From Planctomycetaceae bacterium (lineage in GTDB: Bacteria > Planctomycetota > Planctomycetia > Pirellulales > Thermoguttaceae), in NCBI GenBank assembly GCA_031274045.1, contig JAISQS010000706.1:1-5624 (forward strand): a DNA stretch of 5,624 nucleotides, given 5' to 3'. Each line of letters starts with the position of its first letter. Position 1 is the stretch's first letter. The translations under genes and the position numbers were made by a program. Positions 1 through 4,968 of this stretch are shown here, in pieces. The notes under the pieces were generated by a model, which had not been told where the DNA came from, ran no database searches, and saw nothing but the letters and a program-made list of their open reading frames with translations.

Positions 1-93
1 CTTGTTCCGTAACTTGCAAATTCAAGGGACAAATTGTGAAAAAACCTGTTTTTTGTCTATCTAAATCACCCAATCTCCTCAAATTCGGTTTTT

Positions 94-138
94 GAACAAG
101 TCTATCGTGACTTGTTTTCGGTTGTGGAACAAGTCTAT
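94..138. repeat. Short inverted plus direct repeat (GAACAAGTCTAT)
   Basis: GAACAAGTCTAT occurs at 94-105 and again at 127-138, 33 bp apart. The first copy also forms a perfect 8-bp inverted repeat, AACAAGTC (95-102) with GACTTGTT (109-116), around a 6-nt loop, and is followed by a T run. The window itself begins with CTTGTTC, the complement of the same core. It could be a weak terminator of a gene to the left or a binding site; neither can be decided from sequence alone. Confidence 0.4.
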
Positions 139-402
139 TGTTTGAGTCGTGGTGTGACCGTGAGCTTTATGCGTAACGAATAAGGGGATAAGGGCGCGTG
201 CGGGGGAGCTTCGTTAGTTATTAAGGGAGCAGGAAACTGGTACCCGGTTGCGAATTGGTTTGAGCAATGTTGATTGGTTTTTTATACCATGCAGGGCAAC
301 AATTTATCGTAACACGCTTTTATATTTTGTTTTAACGCATCAACAAGAAACGATAAAAGAGCCTTACCTTATTATTTCCAATCCGTTCTATGTTTTCGCG
401 TT

Positions 403-614
403 GTTACATTCCGCTAGGAATGTAACGCTCGGTAGAAAAAGAACCCCCCGCCGAGTCTTCGCATTCCGTAGGAATGCAACCTTGTGACTTGCCCAATGGT
501 GGCATTTGCGTAATTCGTAATTCGGAATTCGTAATTAGGAGCAATATCTTTAATTCCGAATTCCGAATTCATAATTACAAGAATTCTACCGAGCGATGCA
601 AACCTACGGCTTGC
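403..614. repeat. Composite hairpin cluster bounded by inverted repeats (MITE-like or REP-like)
   Basis: Three hairpins and an inverted pair are nested here. H1 is GTTACATTCC-GCTA-GGAATGTAAC (403-426, 10-bp perfect stem). H2 is GCATTCC-GTA-GGAATGC (461-477, 7-bp perfect stem). H3 at 598-614 has the same 7-3-7 design with one mismatch; on the minus strand it reads GCAAGCC-GTA-GGTTTGC. A perfect 12-bp inverted repeat, CGCTCGGTAGAA (426-437) and TTCTACCGAGCG (584-595), lies just inside H1 and H3 and encloses H2 and the inverted repeat at 511-577. No transposase is present, so if mobile the element would be non-autonomous. A chance pile-up of dispersed hairpin repeats is the alternative. Confidence 0.55.
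511..577. repeat. Imperfect inverted repeat of AATTCG-type units
   Basis: Two 27-nt arms (511-537 and 551-577) are complementary at 23 of 27 positions and are separated by 13 nt. Each arm is built from short repeats of the kind TAATTCG, AATTCGG and GAATTC. A transcript would form a long AT-rich hairpin. There is no GC-rich stem base or U-tract, so it does not look like a standard terminator. It lies inside the inverted 12-mers of the composite element at 403-614. Confidence 0.65.
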
Positions 615-764
615 AATGCTAGGATATTCCATTTTGCCACTGAGGTTGTTTTTATAAGAAAATCAGGTTGCAAATAAGGTTTGTTTTTTCTACAGCATCG
701 AGCGCGGCGGGAATTTTACGCTAGAAAAAATCTTTGTCAAGAGAGGATTAAAATGAACCATTTG

Positions 765-856
765 AGAATACGAACCATACGAAAAATACAAAATAAACGA
801 AAAGAGTTGATGGTAAAATTTCGTTTTTTTCGCCTATTTTGTTTATTCCGTATTCT
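765..856. repeat. Imperfect long inverted repeat, AT-rich
   Basis: Two 38-nt arms (765-802 and 819-856) match as reverse complements at 28 of 38 positions around a 16-nt loop. The outer ends (AGAATACG with CGTATTCT) and the parts next to the loop (AAACGAAA with TTTCGTTT) pair without error. Mismatches cluster in the middle. The size and arm-loop design resemble the elements at 511-577 and 2332-2411, but the sequence is different. Confidence 0.55.
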
Positions 857-880
857 CTAAAAAAACAAGATATCGAAAGA

Positions 881-936
881 TGTGTAGTATAGCAAGGGCG
901 GGACGCCCGCGTTCCAGTCCGTCGCCGCTTCGCGGC
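881..936 (+). repeat. GC-rich dispersed repeat, copy 1
   Basis: This copy shares the order of blocks with 4158-4211: TGTGTRGTATAGCAAGG, then a CCCGCGTTCCAGTCC core, then the small hairpin GCCGC-TTC-GCGGC (924-936). An inverted copy sits at 3762-3803. This copy keeps a GGGCG-GGA-CGCCC hairpin (897-909). Three copies within 3.4 kb suggest a repeat that is abundant in the genome. I infer a REP/BIME-type element. It encodes nothing. Confidence 0.7.
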
Positions 937-1083
937 TATTGCCGGCTACGCCGACAGGTGAAGGTTTGGAATATCAACACGATTCCAGCCCCATCTCGTC
1001 GGCAGCAAGCTACCGTCGTTAACGTCTCGCGAATGCGTTTGTGATTTGTTGAGTTGTTCAAAAGGGTGGAGTTTTTGAGGAGA

Positions 1084-1111
1084 TTGACATTTTGATTTTC
1101 GGATACATAAT
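1084..1111 (+). promoter_or_regulatory. Predicted sigma70 promoter of nifU
   Basis: TTGACA (1084-1089) matches the -35 consensus at all six positions. After 16 bp comes CATAAT (1106-1111), five of six for the -10 box. Transcription would begin near 1118 and leave a leader of about 110 nt before the nifU ATG at 1229. No other promoter this good was seen in the window. Activity is inferred from consensus match only. Confidence 0.6.
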
Positions 1112-1139
1112 AAATTTGTGTTTGTGGTGTTTTGAGTTT

Positions 1140-1162
1140 GGGGGTGGTTGGGTAGATTTGGG
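1140..1162 (+). promoter_or_regulatory. G-tract run in the nifU leader
   Basis: Three runs of at least three G occur at a 10-nt step (1140-1144, 1150-1152, 1160-1162), with further GG pairs up to about 1178, all on the transcript strand between the predicted promoter and the nifU start. A two-layer G-quadruplex or a three-tract G structure in the leader RNA is possible. The run may equally be a by-product of the G/T-rich composition of the whole 1030-1190 stretch. Confidence 0.25.
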
Positions 1163-1228
1163 CGAGCGGTGGAGACGGTTTTTTGTGTCGTTCAAATTAA
1201 ATTAAAACAAATTTATTAAGTTTTTAAT

Positions 1229-2290
1229 ATGCCTTGGGACTATAGCGACAAGACCAAAGAGCTTTTTACGGCGGCTGTTCAAGGAGAGCAAGGGACTCAT
1301 CTTGGGGAGATATTGGAGCCGGATGGTGTTGGTAATCATGGGTCGATTGCGTGTGGTGATGCGTTATCTTTTACGTTTCGGGTGGATCGCGATGAAGACC
1401 CGTTGAAGGATGTGATTGTTGAGGCGCGTTATTTGACGTTTGGTTGTACATCTGCGATTGCGTCGTCGGAGGCGCTTTGTCGGATTATTGAGTCGAAGCG
1501 TTGTACGCCGATTGAGGCGTTGCGGATAACTAATCGTGACATTGTTGAATTTGTTGGCGGATTGCCGGAGCAGAAGATACATTGTTCGGTGATGGGGGCG
1601 GAGGCGTTGCAGGCGGCTGTTTTGGACTGGGCAAAAAAACGCGGCGTAAATTTGGCTGAACTTGGGATAGACATTCGGACTCAAATGCAGGAAGAGGGGC
1701 GGATTGTTTGTAATTGTTTTGCGCTCACGGAGCCGTATATTAAGCGGAAGATAAGGGAGCTGAATTTGCGGACGATACCGGAAATCATCGGCGCGACTAA
1801 AGCAGGCGGCGCGTGTACAATGTGTCAATCCAAACAAGGCGGTCTGCAAGATATTCTTGACGAAGTTTGGGGCAAAACGCAGACTAATAACCCAAATAAT
1901 CTCTTGCCTATTCTTGACAATATCTCCTCTGCGACGGCGGCAAATCTTACCGCGTCCGAGTTGCCGACATCAACAACTCCGAACCAATCCGCAAACTCAC
2001 TCAACTCCTCACCCAACTCCTCAACCAACGCCTCAACCAATTCGCCGGAGCAGTTATCTCCTTTTAAGTTTTATCGTCAAGTTGAGGGTGTGATTGATGG
2101 GAGTATACGTCCGATGTTGCGGCGTGATGGTGGTGATTTGGAGTTGGTGGATATAAAGGAGTTGGTTGTGTATGTTGAGTTGAAGGGTTCGTGTTCGGGA
2201 TGTGCGGGGGCAACGCAGACGATAAAAAGTGTGGTTGAGCGGATGTTGCGTGATGGTGTAGATCGGAGGATACGCGTGATTCAGGTGTGA
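1229..2290 (+). CDS. nifU: NifU-type Fe-S cluster assembly scaffold, three domains
   Basis: The product (353 aa) builds and hands over iron-sulfur clusters in the cytoplasm, normally taking sulfur from a NifS/IscS cysteine desulfurase. All three NifU domains are visible. The IscU-like N-terminal domain (about 3-145) has its three cluster cysteines C42 (in ACGDAL, with D44), C73 (FGCTSA) and C119 (HCSVMG). The central [2Fe-2S] BFD-like domain (about 158-213) has C161/C163 and C196/C199. The C-terminal NifU domain (about 279-353) has the CxxC pair C322/C325. The start is fixed by MPWDYSDKTKELF, which lines up with the known NifU N-terminus; no Shine-Dalgarno is seen before it. It is about 40 residues longer than the classic Azotobacter protein (312 aa, from memory), mainly through an Asn/Ser/Thr-rich linker (about 216-278). 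No nifS or nitrogenase gene is near, so a housekeeping role is as likely as a nitrogenase role. Family assignment is firm. Confidence 0.95.
   Translation: MPWDYSDKTKELFTAAVQGEQGTHLGEILEPDGVGNHGSIACGDALSFTFRVDRDEDPLKDVIVEARYLTFGCTSAIASSEALCRIIESKRCTPIEALRITNRDIVEFVGGLPEQKIHCSVMGAEALQAAVLDWAKKRGVNLAELGIDIRTQMQEEGRIVCNCFALTEPYIKRKIRELNLRTIPEIIGATKAGGACTMCQSKQGGLQDILDEVWGKTQTNNPNNLLPILDNISSATAANLTASELPTSTTPNQSANSLNSSPNSSTNASTNSPEQLSPFKFYRQVEGVIDGSIRPMLRRDGGDLELVDIKELVVYVELKGSCSGCAGATQTIKSVVERMLRDGVDRRIRVIQV
2003..2041 (+). repeat. 12-bp tandem repeat inside the nifU linker
   Basis: AACTCCTCACCC, AACTCCTCAACC and AACGCCTCAACC follow head to tail at 2003-2014, 2015-2026 and 2027-2038, and a partial fourth unit begins at 2039. 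They encode the tetrapeptides NSSP, NSST, NAST and a final NS(P), residues 259-273, within the flexible linker between the central and C-terminal domains. The unit is in phase with codons, so copy-number change would only lengthen or shorten the linker. Confidence 0.75.
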
Positions 2291-2331
2291 GGTGTTTTGG
2301 CAAAGTAACACAAGCAAGATGAGTTAGTTTG

Positions 2332-2411
2332 TAGTTTTTAGTTTTTAGTTTTTAGTGCTTGTAAAATCGCGTGCTAAGAAATAAGAACTAAAAACTAAAA
2401 ACTAAAAACTA
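2332..2411. repeat. 25-bp perfect inverted repeat built of TTTTTAG heptamers
   Basis: The left arm (2332-2356) is about three and a half units of the heptamer AGTTTTT. The right arm (2387-2411) is its exact reverse complement. The loop is 30 nt (2357-2386), and further CTAAAAA-like units continue to about 2428. It lies between nifU and glgC and ends 37 nt before the glgC start. If transcribed it would form a stem of almost only A-U pairs. It has no GC clamp, so a role as intrinsic terminator is doubtful. A weak promoter-like pair (TTGTAA 2359-2364, TAAGAA 2382-2387) overlaps the loop. Confidence 0.8.
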
Positions 2412-2448
2412 ACTACTAAAAACTAAAATTAGTGTAATTGGGATTCAA

Positions 2449-3732
2449 ATGAAGAATGTTATAGCGTTGGTTCTTGGTGGCGGTCGTGGTACGCGGTTGT
2501 ATCCGCTGACGAAGTTTAGGGCGAAGCCGGCGGTTCCGATTGGGGGCAAGTATAGGCTGATAGATATTCCGCTTTCTAATTGTATTAACAGTGGGATTGA
2601 TCAAATTTATGTTTTGACTCAATTTAATTCTGCGAGTTTGCATCATCATTTGCATTCGTTTCAATTTGATTTCTTTCATGGTGGATTTGCTGAAATTTTG
2701 GCGGCGCAGCAGACGAACGAGAAGTCGAACTGGTATCAAGGGACTGCGGATGCGGTGCGGCAAAATTTGAGTTATATCAAGCAGCGGAATGTGGATTATG
2801 TTTTGATTTTGTCTGGTGATCAACTTTACAAGATGAATTTCCGGCAGATGCTTGAGGCGCACAAAAAGACGGGTGCGGATGTATCGATAGCCGGGCTTCC
2901 GGTTCGGCGGAGTGATGCGGGTGAGTTGGGGATTATGCGGCTGGACAGCAATGGGCGTGTGGTTGGTTTTATTGAGAAGCCGAAGTCGGTGGAGGAGTTG
3001 GATCATGTGCGGACGGATCCGGAGTGGATTGAGAGTCGCGGGGTGAAGGCGGGCGGCAGGGATTGTTTGGCGAGTATGGGAATTTATCTTTTTAATCGGG
3101 ACACGTTGGTTGAGTCGTTGGAGAAGACGGACTACAAGGATTTTGGCAAAGAGGTTTTTCCGGCGACGATACGGACGCGGCGGGTTCAAGTTTATTTGTT
3201 TGATGGTTATTGGGAGGATATTGGTACGATACGATCTTTTTTTGCGGCTAATCTTGCGATGGCGGGTTCTGATCCGCCGTTTGTTTTGGGTCATCCGGGC
3301 TGGAACACGTTTACGCAACCTCGTTTTTTGCCTCCGACGCGGGTTGATGGTGCGACGATACGTGGGAGTTTGGTTGCGGATGGTTGTAATATTGGGGAGT
3401 GGGCGGTGATTGAGAATAGTATTATTGGGTTGAGTTGTCAGATAGGGCGCGGGGTGCGGATTCGCAACTCAATAATTATGGGCAACGACTACTATGAAAC
3501 GGCGGAAGAAAAAAAATCGTTCGCCGAAAAGGGGATACCCCAAATCGGAATCGGCGACAACTCAATAATAGAGAACGCAATCATCGACAAGGCGTGTCGG
3601 ATTGGAAAACATGTTGTGATTGTCAATCGGGACGGTTTGGAGAATGGCGAGGAGAAGCCTTTTGGCATGATCCGCGACGGCGTAATCTGCATCCAAAAAG
3701 AAGCAATAATCCCCGACGGCTGGAAATTATAA
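2449..3732 (+). CDS. glgC: Glucose-1-phosphate adenylyltransferase (ADP-glucose pyrophosphorylase)
   Basis: The enzyme (427 aa) makes ADP-glucose and pyrophosphate from ATP and glucose 1-phosphate, the committed step of bacterial glycogen synthesis, in the cytoplasm. The N-terminal nucleotidyltransferase domain shows GGGRGTRLYPLT (10-21), RAKPAVP (24-30), WYQGTADAV (95-103), SGDQLYKM (122-129, D124 a likely metal ligand), FIEKP (174-178, K177 expected to bind glucose 1-phosphate), SMGIY (209-213) and YWEDIGT (254-260). A left-handed beta-helix domain follows (about 290-427). K381 (IIDKACRIG) and K417 (CIQKEAII) match the two lysines known to bind the activator 3-phosphoglycerate in cyanobacterial and plant enzymes, so similar control is plausible. 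Length and sequence fit the cyanobacterial/planctomycete branch. The ATG gives the expected N-terminus, but no clear ribosome site precedes it. No other glycogen gene is in the window. Codon choice changes sharply after about residue 339 (position 3466). Confidence 0.96.
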   Translation: MKNVIALVLGGGRGTRLYPLTKFRAKPAVPIGGKYRLIDIPLSNCINSGIDQIYVLTQFNSASLHHHLHSFQFDFFHGGFAEILAAQQTNEKSNWYQGTADAVRQNLSYIKQRNVDYVLILSGDQLYKMNFRQMLEAHKKTGADVSIAGLPVRRSDAGELGIMRLDSNGRVVGFIEKPKSVEELDHVRTDPEWIESRGVKAGGRDCLASMGIYLFNRDTLVESLEKTDYKDFGKEVFPATIRTRRVQVYLFDGYWEDIGTIRSFFAANLAMAGSDPPFVLGHPGWNTFTQPRFLPPTRVDGATIRGSLVADGCNIGEWAVIENSIIGLSCQIGRGVRIRNSIIMGNDYYETAEEKKSFAEKGIPQIGIGDNSIIENAIIDKACRIGKHVVIVNRDGLENGEEKPFGMIRDGVICIQKEAIIPDGWKL

Positions 3733-3761
3733 ACAATCCCGCAGCGCATGATCTAAAATTA

Positions 3762-3803
3762 CCGCGCAGCGGAAAAGGACTGGAACGCGGGCGTCCCGCC
3801 CGC
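3762..3803 (-). repeat. GC-rich dispersed repeat, copy 2 (inverted)
   Basis: Its minus strand matches copies at 881-936 and 4158-4211. GGACTGGAACGCGGGCG (3777-3793) is the reverse complement of the shared core. The outer block CCGCGCAGCGG (3762-3772) corresponds to the small hairpin of the other copies. It contains a perfect 7-bp stem, GCGGGCG-TCC-CGCCCGC (3787-3803). Starting 29 bp after the glgC stop, it could act as a transcript end-stabilising hairpin for glgC, but no U-tract follows. Confidence 0.7.
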
Positions 3804-3860
3804 CTCTGTGCGTAATAGAACCGAACAAGTTGGAACTGAACGCCAAGACGTGTTGGCAAA

Positions 3861-3897
3861 CGTAAGGTTGGGTAACCGACCGCCGGGCGGTTACGTC
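3861..3897 (+). repeat. Hairpin repeat copy A
   Basis: CGTAAGGT is followed by a hairpin with stem GTAACCG (3872-3878) and CGGTTAC (3888-3894) and a 9-nt loop. Copy B (3954-3986) has the same orientation; copies C (4118-4150) and D (4225-4262) are inverted. Positions 3871-3896 match the reverse complement of 4225-4250 at 25 of 26 bases. Confidence 0.7.
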
Positions 3898-3915
3898 GCC
3901 AGTAAATCATTATCG

Positions 3916-4013
3916 CTCGCCGACAGCGGGGGCGGAAAAAGTTATAAGGCAAACGTAAGGTGGGCAACCGACTGCCAGGCGGTTGCGTCGGCGACTCGCC
4001 GACAGCGGGGGCG
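3916..4013 (+). repeat. 19-bp direct repeat CTCGCCGACAGCGGGGGCG
   Basis: Exact copies lie at 3916-3934 and 3995-4013, flanking hairpin copy B. The second copy supplies one side of the small hairpin 3987-4003 and of the stem 4008-4085. The pair suggests duplication of a unit of about 80-90 bp that contains copy A or B together with its right flank. Confidence 0.7.
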
Positions 4014-4150
4014 TAACACGCATCAGCAAAACTAATACGCCCAAAACGTAGGGCGTTTTGGTTTTACCGATGCGTGTTCCGCCCCACTGTTTTCGGCTTG
4101 CTCCGCTTGCCGAAAACACAACCGCCCAGCGGTCGGTTGCCCACCTTACG
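3954..4150. repeat. Nested cloverleaf-like palindrome, about 200 bp
   Basis: The outer arms 3954-3985 and 4119-4150 (repeat copies B and C) are reverse complements at 29 of 32 positions. Inside them lie three further stem-loops in series. The left hairpin is GTCGGCGA-C-TCGCCGAC (3987-4003, 8 bp perfect). The central stem 4008-4024 with 4069-4085 pairs at 16 of 17 positions and carries an inner hairpin CCAAAACG-TAGGG-CGTTTTGG (4041-4061). The right hairpin is GTTTTCGGC with GCCGAAAAC (4089-4117, 9 bp perfect, 11-nt loop). The whole could fold as a four-way junction in RNA or extrude as a cruciform in DNA. No protein is encoded. Function is unknown to me. Confidence 0.7.
4118..4150 (-). repeat. 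Hairpin repeat copy C
   Basis: This is an inverted copy of the repeat at 3954-3986. Read on the minus strand the stem is GCAACCG with CGGTTGT, so the closing pair is a G-U wobble in that strand's RNA. It ends with CCTTACG, the complement of the CGTAAGG lead-in. Confidence 0.7.
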
Positions 4151-4157
4151 ATCAACT

Positions 4158-4211
4158 TGTGTGGTATAGCAAGGCATCCCGCCCGCGTTCCAGTCCACGC
4201 CGCTTCGCGGC
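4158..4211 (+). repeat. GC-rich dispersed repeat, copy 3
   Basis: It has the same orientation and block order as copy 1: TGTGTGGTATAGCAAGG, CCCGCGTTCCAGTCC, then GCCGC-TTC-GCGGC (4199-4211). It lacks the left half of the central GC hairpin, reading GGCATCCCGCCCGC where copy 1 has GGGCGGGACGCCCGC. It sits between hairpin copies C and D. Confidence 0.7.
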
Positions 4212-4224
4212 AAACTCATCGCCA

Positions 4225-4262
4225 ACGTAACCGCTCGGCGGTCGGTTACCTACCTCACGTCA
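4225..4262 (-). repeat. Hairpin repeat copy D
   Basis: This inverted partner of copy A has stem GTAACCG (4227-4233) and CGGTTAC (4243-4249) around a 9-nt loop. Like copy A, and unlike B and C, it has the T-A form of the second stem pair. Confidence 0.7.
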
Positions 4263-4270
4263 CCAACACG

Positions 4271-4310
4271 TAAACCGACCCATTGCGTTTTCTGTTCTGT
4301 TGTCGGTTTA
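4271..4310. repeat. Hairpin TAAACCGAC / GTCGGTTTA
   Basis: A perfect 9-bp inverted repeat (4271-4279 with 4302-4310) has a 22-nt loop. Imperfect flanking similarity (CAACACG against CAACG on the complement) extends the arms to about 15 nt. It marks the right end of the repeat block before the flgC leader. No T-run follows, so a terminator role is not supported. Confidence 0.5.
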
Positions 4311-4372
4311 ACGTTGAGTGACCATCTATTATTGGGGTCGCCTATCTTTGGGGTGTCAATCTTATTCTTGTC

Positions 4373-4392
4373 TGTTTCTTTTTGTTTCTTTT
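4373..4392 (+). repeat. T-rich 10-bp tandem repeat
   Basis: TGTTTCTTTT is present twice in direct succession in the flgC upstream region. It forms part of a pyrimidine-rich run (about 4358-4400). No function is evident. Confidence 0.5.
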
Positions 4393-4547
4393 GTGTCTCA
4401 AAAAAAATAACGCGCGACTTCGCAAATCGATCTTGTTTTGTTTGGATTAAATTGTTATTCTCCGCAATTGATGCTAATGAGTGGGTGAATCGAATATAGA
4501 TTGGCGGGCGAAGAGTGAGGAGTATACAGACAATTTGAAGTTTTTTT

Positions 4548-4554
4548 GGAGGAA
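4548..4554 (+). promoter_or_regulatory. Strong ribosome-binding site of flgC
   Basis: GGAGGAA lies 6 nt before the ATG at 4561 and decides the start. An in-frame TTG at 4546 overlaps this site and is rejected. The ATG at 4556 is followed at once by TAA. It is the only clear Shine-Dalgarno sequence among the four genes. Confidence 0.8.
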
Positions 4555-4560
4555 TATGTA

Positions 4561-4968
4561 ATGTTAAAAATTATGGATATTAGCACGAGCGGACTTATTG
4601 CCCAAAGAATCCGCATGACATCGATTGCGAGTAATTTGGCGAATATTACTACCACGCACAACGAGTTCGGCGAGGTAAAACCATACGATCCGCGATACGT
4701 ACTATTTCAAGAAGATAACTCAATCGGTCCAAACGGATCAGCAGGTGTTTTTGTTCGTTCAATTGAGCGGGATGAGTTGCCGCCGATTAGGAAATATGCG
4801 CCGCTGCATCCCGATGCCGACGAGCAAGGTTTTGTTAATTTGCCAAACATAAACCTGATTACCCAATTCACAGACGCAATAGAATCAGGACGCTCATACG
4901 AAGCAAATTTAGGATCAATAGAAGTAACAAAATCAATGGCAAACCAAACACTACGAATCATCACCTGA
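4561..4968 (+). CDS. flgC: Flagellar basal-body proximal rod protein FlgC
   Basis: From the ATG at 4561 the product is 135 aa, the normal FlgC size. FlgC is one of the rod subunits that join the MS ring to the hook. It is exported by the flagellar type III apparatus without a cleaved signal. The N-terminal rod domain has the family motif ASNLAN (23-28) within a helix beginning DISTSGLIAQ. The middle holds HPDADEQGFVNLPNIN (83-98), the usual FlgC block. The C-terminal helix carries RSYEANL (111-117) and ends in TKSMANQTLRIIT. fliE follows after 54 bp, consistent with one transcript. The usual upstream partner flgB is absent: the 590 bp before the start hold only repeats and leader DNA. Assignment is firm. 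Confidence 0.94.
   Translation: MLKIMDISTSGLIAQRIRMTSIASNLANITTTHNEFGEVKPYDPRYVLFQEDNSIGPNGSAGVFVRSIERDELPPIRKYAPLHPDADEQGFVNLPNINLITQFTDAIESGRSYEANLGSIEVTKSMANQTLRIIT

Larger units (their letters stand above)
1..1228. other. Gene-free upstream region rich in palindromic repeats
   Basis: No reading frame here looks like a real protein. The longest candidate (248-487, TTG start) runs through hairpin repeats and gives a low-complexity, Arg-rich tail. From left to right the stretch holds a short repeated inverted motif (94-138), an AT/GC-mixed stretch with a weak hairpin AACTGG-TAC-CCGGTT (235-249), a cluster of GTA/TAC-loop hairpins around an inverted repeat (403-614), a second long inverted repeat (765-856), a GC-rich dispersed repeat (881-936), and the promoter and leader of nifU (1084-1228). 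I see no tRNA or rRNA. An unrecognised small RNA at about 165-260 cannot be excluded: TAACGAA at 174-180 is complementary to TTCGTTA at 210-216. Confidence 0.6.
3733..4560. other. Gene-free repeat region between glgC and flgC
   Basis: No frame in these 828 bp looks protein-coding. Short open frames (for example 3808-4035 and 4058-4273) merely read through the repeats. The stretch holds a GC-rich repeat in inverted orientation (3762-3803), four hairpin repeats forming two inverted pairs with a nested palindrome (3861-4262), another GC-rich repeat (4158-4211), a hairpin at 4271-4310, a T-rich tandem repeat (4373-4392), and finally the flgC leader. From about 4313 to 4560 I see no convincing promoter. 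TATAGA at 4495-4500 is a possible -10 box without a good -35 partner, and no clear sigma28 or sigma54 site is visible. Confidence 0.6.

Noticed and set aside
165..260. Structured RNA or tRNA candidate
   Set aside because: A few short complementary segments exist, but no cloverleaf tRNA, SRP or RNase P motif could be recognised.
248..487. 79-aa plus-strand open frame with TTG start
   Set aside because: Its second half reads through hairpins H1 and H2, no ribosome site precedes it, and the product has no recognisable family.
2332..2428. CRISPR-like array of short repeats
   Set aside because: The units are 7-nt tandem repeats without spacers, arranged as an inverted pair. There is no repeat-spacer pattern and no cas gene.
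2416..3318. 300-aa minus-strand open frame opposite glgC
   Set aside because: It is antisense to a firm glgC. The product is Arg/Asn/Ile-rich without domains. Its openness follows from the G/T-rich plus strand, whose complement rarely forms stop codons.
3110..3409. 99-aa plus-strand frame within glgC
   Set aside because: It is out of frame with glgC, Arg/Leu/Val-rich, and without a family match, so it is a shadow of skewed composition.
4041..4065. Intrinsic terminator CCAAAACG-TAGGG-CGTTTTGG followed by TTTT
   Set aside because: The stem is AT-rich at its core, the T-run is short, no gene ends nearby, and the hairpin is better explained as the tip of the larger palindrome.
3808..4273. Open frames of about 71-75 aa across the repeat block
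   Set aside because: They translate the hairpin repeats themselves and no start has a ribosome site.
4546..4560. Upstream TTG start for flgC giving a 140-aa product
   Set aside because: The extra codons are the Shine-Dalgarno GGAGGAA itself. The ATG at 4561 matches the FlgC N-terminus.
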